Positions 55,902 to 64,000 of a stretch of 64,000 bases of DNA are shown here, in pieces. A program made the position numbers and the translations under genes. Origin of the DNA: Usnea hakonensis (taxonomy: Eukaryota > Ascomycota > Lecanoromycetes > Lecanorales > Parmeliaceae); the NCBI GenBank assembly GCA_013423325.1, contig BLJB01000014.1:79363-143362 (forward strand), given 5' to 3'. A model generated the notes under the pieces. The model had not been told where the DNA came from. It saw only the letters and a program-made list of their open reading frames with translations, and searched no databases. Within the stretch, counting starts at the first letter, position 1. Each line of letters opens with the position of its first letter.

Positions 55902-58689
55902 TCATCCGCGTTTCTTCTGCTTAGAACGGACAGACCACCAGGATGAAGACGACGATGTTCGCGAGGGTAGCGAGGTTCTCGAGGGTAGCGAACTACTCGC
56001 CGAGGAACGTCTACCGGCAGCATCGTCGCGCATAGCCTTTTTCTGCCTCGACAACAGACTAATGATCTCAGGTGATTTTCTTGAGGCACGATTCGCCACG
56101 CCTAGGGCATCATGCCCGCTCTTGTCTTTGCTATCCGCATCGGCCCCAGTTTCTAGCAAGATGTGGACCATGTTCTCGAGTCTTGACTCAATCGCAGTGT
56201 GCAGTGGCGTCCTCTCCACGATATCTCTTGCTTCGTAATCCGAACCAGCAGACAGTAAAAAGGACACCATAGCGTCGTTACCCTTCTCGATCGCATGGTG
56301 TAGAGGCGTTTTCTGGTAGAGATCTCTGGCGTTGATGTCGGCACCGTGACTGAGCAGCATCTGCGCGACGGTCTCACCCCCAGGTTTTACCGTAGCCCGA
56401 TGCAAAGGTTTCCAGCCAAATCTATCTTCAGCATGCGTATTGGCGCCACTCTTAAGCAGGATCTCAACAACAGCCTCGTAGTTACCCTCAGCAGCGCAGA
56501 TCAAAGGCGTAGCATCGTTCGAAGTCTTCGCTTCAATATCCGCCCCTTTCTCAACGAGCAAGCGGATTATTGCTTCTTGGCCACTGGTGGCAGCCCGTAA
56601 GAGAGCAGTCCAACCTATGTCCGCATCAGAGTCATCGACTTCATCGTAGCCGCCTGAGTCACTACCTAATCGAGCCAGCGGATGTCTTTTGGGTAAGAAT
56701 TCCTTGGGGCTTCTTGCTTCGACATTAGCACCCTTCGCCAAGAGTAACGATACCATAGGAACGTTGGCCATGGCTGCTGCTCTTTGCAACACCGTCCACC
56801 CGGCTGTTGTTGCATCAACTTGAGCACCTTGATTCAAAAGCAGCTCGAGAATAGACAAATAGCCATGGATCGTTGCATGCATCAGAGGTGTTATCTCATC
56901 GGCGCATCTTGCTTCCACACTAGCACCTCTGTGCAGCATCAATCGGACTAGCTCATCGTCCCCAGTCGTGATCGCAGATATAAGTGGCGTCTCCCCGGAC
57001 TTGGTTGGCGCGTCAATGCTCGAAGGATCAACCAGAACATCCGGAGCCCATCGAACACGAGATGGACTGACAGGGTGTATGTCATGTGTACGAGCACGGA
57101 CAGCCATACTCCGTCGTTCCGATTTCAGAGGAATTTCCGGTAGTGTGCTCTCCGCTCGGTAGACCCTTTGCAGAGCCTCGGCCGTCTCTGTCTGATTCTG
57201 AAGCTCATAGAGATGAACAAGGAGATTAACAGATTCCAAGAGTAGTATATCATCCTTTTCTAGTGTCTTCTCCCTTCCTAGATAAGCTCTCTTGGCGAAC
57301 TTCTCGGCTTCCGCTAATCTGCCTTTGTCCTCGTAGACTTGCGCTAAAGAGTGATAAAGTCTCCATTTCCTCTCCGTCTCACCCGTCTCTTGCATCAACA
57401 AACGGTTCAAGAGAGGTTTTGCCTTGTCTGTCTTCTTTTGCTTCATATAAATGTCTGCTAAAATTTCATGCATCTCAGTCTGGTTGTCGTAAGGTATGCC
57501 CAGCTTATGTTCCCTATCCAGCAGGTACCCCATTGCTTTGCGATGTGTTTGCTCTGCGTGATGGTACTCACCCAAATGCTTTCGATATTCTACGTCTTGT
57601 CGCGCGGAAGAGATAAGTTCCGAGTAGACCTCGGGAGGAAATCGATCTTCGAATTCAGGCTCTGGATCGAAGATGGACTCGCGATCAGAGTCTGTGCTAC
57701 CCCGGCGCTTGACCTGTGACTCGTCTGTGGGCGATAAAATTCGAGGTCTTTCTGTTGGTGTGGACTTTTCTGGCTGACGTGGCATTGCCGTCCGTCTTTG
57801 TAAAGCGGGGCTTTGAAGTCCTCTTGGAGGCACTGGGAATTGCTCCACCTGTCGCTGTCTTGGCACCTGAGCTAAGTGTAAGTCGTTCTGCCTATGCTTT
57901 TCTTGGTTGGAATGGTATGAGACATATCCTTCGTCCGGCGCATCTGACAGTTCATAGGGTAGTTGTACCATTGGCGACTGGACGTTCTCGTACACGGTTG
58001 TAGTCGTGACGTCCATGATTACCTCGGCAGAGAAGACACACCTGTCAACATCGTAGAGGAAGGTTTCTTCTTCTACGGGACTGTGGTGAGTGACGTTGGC
58101 GCTGAGGCCTTTTCGGCACGATACTGAGTCTTTCAAACCCTGGATTGCCTCGAATAGGTCCTTGTGCTGAAAAAAAATGCCATCTTGTGGGAGTTGACTT
58201 TTCCACTGATGGACTCTATACAGTGTTAGTAGTGGCCTCGGACTGCAATTGAACTCTCATCAGCAATTACAATTTGACCGTTTGGAGCGACATCTGTAAT
58301 GTCTGAATATAGAAGTCGATCTTCGCTCTCAGCGCAATTGTTTCGGAGCTTCGCATGTTCTTGAGCGCCTCTTGCACACCAAGCTTGTAACGATCTTGAC
58401 CGCCGTTCGATTCCAAAGGCGTGAAAATCTCGCATAGACGAGAGAGTGTCGCCCGACACCTATCAAGTAAGACATTTACGCTGGTGAAATGTTGCTCCTC
58501 AAACGCCATTCGAGGTAGTCTGGCCTTGAAGACGCGGTCAATCAAACTTAGGAATTTTTGGAGGGTTAGTAGCTCGCTACAGAAGGCTTTGATGTCGTCG
58601 GCAGCATCTACATAGGTACACAGCGTTTCGTGTGCAACATTGCATAGATGCGCCATAGCTGGACGACCGACTACTGGTGGGGACTCCAT
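55902..58689 (-). CDS. TPR and ankyrin-repeat protein with NACHT-associated-type N-terminus
   Basis: Exons 58689-58271 and 58215-55902, intron 55 nt, 910 residues. Residues 1-150 form a helical domain like those preceding NACHT/NB-ARC domains in fungal NLR-like proteins (VAHETLCTYVDAADDIKAFC, LDRCRATLSRLCEIF, HKDLFEAIQGLKDSVS). After a disordered segment there are three or so TPR-like helices (YHHAEQTHRKAMGYLLDREH, LYHSLAQVYEDKGRLAEAEK, LVHLYELQNQTETAEALQRV). Then come eight to nine ankyrin repeats, e.g. SGETPLISAITTGDDELVRL and DATPLICAAEGNYEAVVEIL, and a Ser/Arg-rich tail. No P-loop is visible, so the nucleotide-binding switch of a true NLR is missing. Likely a scaffold or recognition protein; an incompatibility role is only inference. 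Confidence 0.87.
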
Positions 58690-59174
58690 TCCAATGAGAG
58701 TCGGTGATAGGAGGATCGTTGTGTTGATGTGGTTGATGGTGGGGCTTAGAGAAAATGAGCCCCAGGCTAATTAATGTACGAGATTGAACTACTTATGAGG
58801 CTTGGAGCCTGCTCTATAATCTTACTCCCGCGACGTCTGCCACCTTCCTAATTTGGATCACTGCAGCCAGACCGCGATTTTCGGCCTGATTGACAGTCCA
58901 TTCGTACTACAAGAGCCTACTTGTTGCATAGTTCAATAATGGAGATATTCTGAAGGCTATCTACCAGATCTACAGCATGCATTTTTCGCTAGGATTCCCA
59001 AAGCTAAGCAGGTCTTTGAAATTTATAGAGAGGGCGCAGAACCACGTCCTTTCGCAGAATGTAGCGTTGGAAGGCCCAAGGCAGGACCTCAAAAATTTGG
59101 TAGCTCATATGTTGGCGAGTGGGAACCGCGACTGCTCCCAGATATTAGCAATACGTCATCGGACAAGGTGAGGG
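58690..59174. other. Intergenic
   Basis: 5' flank of the ankyrin gene and 3' flank of the transporter gene; nothing recognised. Confidence 0.45.
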
Positions 59175-61479
59175 TTAATCAATACATATATAGTCCAATT
59201 CTTCCAGCGTCCTTTGTTTGGTCTCTGGCACCCATAGAAAGATCATAATCAAAGCCAGCACATTGAGCCCTCTGGTTGAAGTGAATTAGCGCAATTCAGG
59301 GTGGATGAAGAATGACAACGTCTCACGAGAAAAATCCTAAAGCACCTGTTGCGCCAAAAACTGATGTCATTTGTGGGAAGATGAGTGTCAAAATGCCAGC
59401 GAAGAACAAATTGACCGCAACAGAGAGACTCATTCCGACCTCTGTTTAGGATTAGTAGCACTACGAGACGAGGAAGCGATGTCTTTCTTACCACGATGGA
59501 ACAAAGGAAACGCCTCGGCAGAATAGGTGAAAGGTACCGGACCCTCGCCAGGTGAATAGAAAGCCGAGAAAAGATAGACGAAAAGCGCAATGACTGGTCG
59601 ATGTGCGGAGCTTCCGATCGGTATCTTGAAAGAGAATCCAGCGGCGAGCAGAGTCCAAGCCATATTGGGGAACGTGAGGAGTAAGAGAGCTCGACGACCA
59701 AACGTATCGATAGTGGGAACCGCTGGCCACGCGAAGCTGTACGATATAAGACATTGTGCGCGTAATTGCGTGTGACTGCAGTCGTAACTTACACAAAGTT
59801 CACCAGTCCAAAACCCCATGAGAAAAAGAGGGCCGGTCCCTCAGCCGCCCCTGCATCCTTAAAAAGAGACGCAGCATAGAATGCCATGATATTGACTGCC
59901 GCGAGTTTAGTAACTTCGATAGAAATGTGTTGACTGGTCAAAAAGCTCACTTCCACACATCTGCTGCGCGATCATCACGACGAAGGCGGCCAGTGTTGCT
60001 CGTCTGACACGAGCAATGGTGAATAGTTGCACGAACCGAGCTAGGTACCGACCACTGCTTGCCAGGTATTGTTTGCCACTCTCAAAGTTCTTCTTCTGGA
60101 TATCCCCGTCGCCCAGCATGATCTCCTCCAATCTTACTTGAGCATGTATGTAATATAGATCTCGAGCAGCCTGAAGTGGTGTATTTCGGAGGCGTTTGAG
60201 GGACTTGAAAGCATCGATGTAGCGGTGCTTTTTGATGTACCAGCGGGGCGACTCTAGCAACCTTTAGCGGTTGACTTTGGGGTATCACATTTATATCTTA
60301 CCAGGACACAAATATATTCCAACGAGTAATGGAACCGCAGGAATGAACGCAGATCCAAGTTGTAAGCGCCAGGCGTTTTTTCCAATTTGGTATAAAGCTA
60401 GGTTGGCAGACGCACCCCTGTCGAAATGGAGTTAGCGAGAGCAATGCCCAAAGTACATCTCATAGTCTGACAAAAAGATCCCGAAGGCAACCCATAGCTG
60501 CCATCCCATGACCAGACTCCCTCTGATGGAAGCAGGAGAGTTCTCGGCAGCAAAAACAGGAATTGTAGATGCCTTGGTTCCAAACCCAATACCAAGCAAC
60601 AAGCGACAGATAAAGAGCTGTGGCCACGTCTGAGTGAAGGCAGAACCTATGACGGATAGGAGGCAGAATATTGCAGAAACGAATATCGTTCCTCTGCGCC
60701 CAACATGATGATTCAAAGGATGAGAGAACCAACAGCCTCTGGTCGCACATATCGTTAGCTTCGAGCAGGCCATCTGGAGGCATTGACTCACAACAACGCA
60801 GCCGCAAAATAAGGCGCCGCATTTACCAGTCCAAATATCCAGTTGCCCCTGCTGTTGGTGGTCACACCAAAGTCGTTTGGCCAATTGAGGTTGGCTCCAT
60901 TCGATCCTGTCTGGTCCCACCCCCTTAAATTTATCCCTATCAGCAACGCAGCCATCATCCCACATAGAAACGGTGTAGGCTCACTGGACTGCAGCACCCA
61001 CCGAACAAGTGATAACGGTAATGTATAATGCTATCGGCTGCTTAAATCGGCGATTTTCTTCATCCCGCAGTGCATGCTTCTCAGTCTCCGTTATCCCTCG
61101 TATAGCCTCGAAAAATCGTGGGTCCTTGGCGACCTGTGCGCCTTTTTTCAACAGGTCGACATGCTCCTCTAGGTGGTTTGTTCGGGCAAAGTCACGAACG
61201 TCTCGTAGGAGTTGCTCGGGCGTGAGGTGGGAGAGGGGATTTTCGATGCTGTCGTTTGCGAATATAAGTAAGCACGGTTACCCTTGCTTAGGGAGATAGA
61301 CGTACAGGGCCTCAATATTCCTGTTCAAGTCTACATGACCCAAACCATCTTCCGCTGAACGAGTCGCCTGCACAAAAAAGCGTCAGCCTTGTTGCGCAGC
61401 CCAAAAAGAATTGGCATCGATGTTCTACACGTACGTAGATCCTTGTAGTCAGGCCAAAGGACTCTTTATGCTCGTCCAT
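59175..61479 (-). CDS. MFS sugar/polyol transporter, eleven exons
   Basis: Exons 61479-61435, 61367-61306, 61248-60985, 60923-60792, 60738-60472, 60417-60302, 60253-59951, 59895-59793, 59736-59492, 59441-59327 and 59271-59175; introns 48-67 nt; 582 residues; phases agree. An N-terminal cytosolic stretch (HLTPEQLLRDVRDFARTNHL) precedes span one. Sugar-porter signatures are CSVGAAVQGWDQTGSNGANL, VGRRGTIFVSAIFCLLSV, LLLGIGFGTKASTIPVFAAE, PESPRWYIKKHRYIDAFKSL, MCGINIMAFYAASLF, DTFGRRALLLL and VPETKQRTLEELD. The extended N-terminus and the GWDQTGSNGANL loop are typical of a fungal subgroup near the inositol/quinate-type transporters; the substrate is not determinable here. Intact. Confidence 0.9.
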
Positions 61480-62626
61480 GACGGTGGTGGGCTCTAGGCA
61501 TTGAATGAAATGTATTCCTATCACCTGGAGGTGAAAGAGGAAGAAGAAGAATCATTGTGGGTGTGGATTTTTGGTGAATCTGTCAGCCTGATCCACTCCC
61601 GCGCAGCTGAGAAAAATGCCGAGAGTGTGGGTGAGATCAATGACGCAGGGCAGCGATCATTGGATGCATAGCTGCATCTCGCATCCCCCCATCGACTAAA
61701 ATTTCGCACTGTTTTTTTCGTTTTTCTGCAAGTAAGCTTCCCACGAAACCTTATTTTGGCTCATGTTCTATCGGATTCATTGCCATAGAAGTATGGAGGT
61801 ACACTATGTTGTACCTCACAATGTCATCATTAGACTTGCTTCTTGTGAAAAGCGATAGACCATCAACAAGTGTTTTTTTCCTTTAAAGAATGCCCGGCGT
61901 GAACAACATACTCTAAGTTGCATAAGGCGGGGTTACCTCACCGAGTGTACTCCGGATTTGTGATCTGCATTCCTACTGTAGCTTCATGCATGAAATGGCC
62001 GAGAACCCTGCAAAATTTCGGATCGTCAGATTGCTAACACGAAATGAGAGAATAGGGTTGTAAGTGGGGGGTCCAACGCTGGCCTAGACAATAAGAATAA
62101 GCCCTAATCCAGGATAGTAATCTTCCTTCTCTCTTCATTCGTCGAAAATGCAGAATTCCCAAATGAACAGCGGTCTGACTCACGCTCATGCATGTGCTAT
62201 AATCGTGCCCCCGCCCCGCAGAAGCTCGCACACGGGAACTAAGCGAGGCTGTCAACACCCCGAAGTTGTACGCCTTGTTTCTAGCTTCACCATTGTCGGG
62301 CACAACTCACCTCCGAAGATTCTGCCAAGCGCCTCTGATTATTTTCGTTAGATTAGCACCCGAGCAAAAGCTTTGCCTGGCTTTGCATGCGAAAGGCCCT
62401 CGGGATGGCTCGGCGGAGCATTTATCGCCTGATACTATAGCGCAGTCAAAGGAAGGGACCGCTAATCTCTATAGTAAATATTGTCAGTATATAGCAAAGT
62501 TTACTACTTGTCTATAGCCTTTTATTATCACTAGAAGCTCTTTTATCCTAGCGAGATAGCTTTACTTATAAAGTGTCAACGTTTTATCTAGCCTAAGCGC
62601 AGGTAGCCTAGTCTTATGGAATTATC
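61480..62626. other. Intergenic; TpA-rich stretch before the transposon
   Basis: 5' flank of the transporter up to about 62300. From about 62430 to 62625 the sequence is conspicuously rich in TA and CTATAG/TATAGC motifs and poor in CpG, unlike its surroundings. It may be a degraded repeat into which the piggyBac element inserted, or part of that element. No gene supported. Confidence 0.45.
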
Positions 62627-64000
62627 TTAAGCCCTAGATCATCCACTACTATCCCATGGATTGGCACGGTTCAATATTCAGGGGTTCAGCCCTACTCTCC
62701 AAAAATCGCGAACTTTTAAAAACAACGCGTTTCCCAACACCAATTACCAAATCAGGCCATAATCAGGCCCAATTGGGAATAGCAATGCCTCGTAACAAAG
62801 TGTCAAATGATATAGATCATGTTAGGAAGGATCCACAGCCAGAAAAGGCCCCGAAAGAGCCTCCCCCAAAGCCAAAGCCATTACCCAAATACAAACCCCT
62901 ACCAATTAAGAAGCCATTTACTCATGGCCATGGACTCCTACCTGACACTACTCCCAATGATCCTTATACGATTTTCAGCCTCTTTTTCACTGAATCAATA
63001 CTGGAAACACTTGTTCGGCATATAAATGAGTATGCCTACTTGTATTCTGGGCCAAAAAAACCTCATTCTCGTGCCTGGATTCCTACTACTATTAGCGAAT
63101 TCCGAGCCTTCCTAGGAGTATCCATTTGGATGGGCCTACATATAGAGTCTAGTATCAGCGACTTTTGGAATACGGATCTATTGAATGGGCCGATACATCA
63201 CCAAGTCTTGAATCATATGGGTCTTAAGAGATGGCAACAGATTGATAGGTTCTTTTATGTCTTAAAGCCTCTGAAACCAGGCCAAAAAGAGACCACATTT
63301 GACAAACTAGAACCACTAAGTACACACCTCCAAGAGGCCTTCAAAAAGTACTGGAAAGCCGGTACACACTTGGCCGTAGATGAGACTATTCAACGGTTTA
63401 TGGGCCGTGCCAAAGAGATCGTGAATATTCCGAGTAAACCAACTCCGGAAGGCTTCAAGATCTGGGTCTTAGCCAATCAGGGTTATGTGTTAGACTGGTT
63501 ATTTCATGCTAAGGGTCAAAATAGGGGGGATGGGCCTCAGGATCTGGATGATTATTGGACTGATTGGCTAGGGTTTACAAAAACCCAGGCGGTGGTTCTG
63601 GATCTGGTTGCCCAAGAGGGTATCAATAAAGACCACTTCCACATTGTATGGCTAGATAACCTCTTTACATCAGCCCGGCTTCTAACATAGCTTGATGAGG
63701 AAGGGTTTAGGGCTGTAGGGACTGTACGTACCTCTACAACAAGACGAGAGGATCTAGAGGCCACGGACGGTACTCAGGCACAGCAAGCACAAGCATCGAA
63801 AGAGTCGAACCGAGGCATGGATTCTAGGCTTCTGGACCTGAGAAACAAGTGGAATGCAGGCCTAGACTGGGGCAAATTGTATAGCTATCTCTCCGAGGAC
63901 AAGCGAGTACTCGAATTGGCCTGGAAGGATCAGAATATGGTACTCTTTATGACCACTGTATCGAATGGCCAGAAAAAAATCAAGAGATTACGTCGTCGGC
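62627..64000 (+). mobile_element. piggyBac-type DNA transposon, left part
   Basis: Contains a piggyBac-like transposase gene running to the window edge. A TTAA tetranucleotide at 62627-62630 (the target-site sequence of this family) is followed after one base by CCCTAGA, resembling the CCCTAGA start of the canonical piggyBac terminal repeat. The left boundary here is provisional, since the other end lies outside the window. The transposase carries a nonsense codon, so this copy is probably not autonomous. Confidence 0.6.
62656..64000 (+). pseudogene. piggyBac-like transposase (DDE_Tnp_1_7) with internal stop
   Basis: The frame runs from 62656 (an in-frame ATG at 62785 is the likelier start) to the right edge with a single TAG at 63688-63690. 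The Pro/Lys-rich N-terminus (PKPLPKYKPLPIKKP) leads into the conserved domain: EFRAFLGVSIWMGLHIESS, the first acidic motif in HLAVDETIQRFMGRAKE, the second in FHIVWLDNLFTSARLL and the third region in ELAWKDQNMVLFMTT after the stop. The stop replaces what is probably CAG in LLT-Q-LDEEG, a C-to-T change. No frameshift is seen. Apart from this codon the protein looks well preserved, suggesting recent inactivation, readthrough or a sequencing error. Confidence 0.85.

Overview
The window reads as chromosomal DNA of a filamentous ascomycete fungus (Pezizomycotina). Nearly every recognisable gene is interrupted by introns of about 47-65 nt with GTA(A/T)G-type donors, CTAAC/CTGAC-like branch sites and (C/T)AG acceptors. 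The families are typically fungal: a Fig1-type membrane protein, a rhodopsin-domain (PTH11/SAT4-like) protein, a PIR-type wall protein, a CorA-like protein lacking the GMN signature, an ACT-type permease and a piggyBac element. A Leotiomycete is my guess, but nothing in the sequence proves it. Exon models were built by eye from reading frame, splice signals and family conservation. Two 'nn' joins show this is an assembled scaffold.

Layout. 0-5 kb: the 5' part of an unrecognised four-exon gene (minus) running off the left edge, an intron-containing tRNA-His, and a complete GNT1-type Golgi GlcNAc-transferase (minus). 5-13.5 kb: a pepsin-fold membrane protein lacking both catalytic aspartates, a decayed copy of the GNT1 gene, a Cys-rich single-pass membrane protein with an apparent frameshift, two assembly-gap artefacts in low-complexity DNA, and a C2H2 zinc-finger protein. 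14.5-27.4 kb: an alpha/beta hydrolase, a rhodopsin-domain receptor-like protein, a ten-exon amino-acid/choline permease with two tiny exons, a microsatellite-rich gap, a PIR-type GPI wall protein and a small secreted protein. 27.8-36 kb: an eight-exon Hsp70-like ATPase divergent from a Ser/Thr-rich single-pass membrane protein, a protein with a fungal STAND-type N-terminal helical domain, a relic of the Fig1 gene and another Ser/Thr-rich single-pass membrane protein. 38-53.9 kb: intact FIG1, a CorA-like transporter with internal repeats, a GH12 endoglucanase, a small membrane ORF, an APH-fold kinase, a 2EXR/F-box-like protein and a GPI-type protein carrying two Kex2-flanked WIFRG peptides. 55.9-64 kb: a TPR/ankyrin protein with a NACHT-associated-type N-terminus, an eleven-exon MFS sugar transporter and a piggyBac transposase gene with one nonsense codon.

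Most recognised products act at the cell surface or in the secretory pathway: glycosylation, wall proteins, possible wall sensors, transporters, a receptor-like protein, a mating-type membrane protein and a plant-polysaccharide hydrolase. There is no sign of an operon or of a secondary-metabolite cluster (no PKS, NRPS or terpene backbone). The most distinctive points are two independent decayed local duplicates (GNT1 and FIG1), each a few kb from its intact parent and one carrying transitions in a RIP-like context, and the Kex2-flanked repeat peptides in the wall-protein-like gene.
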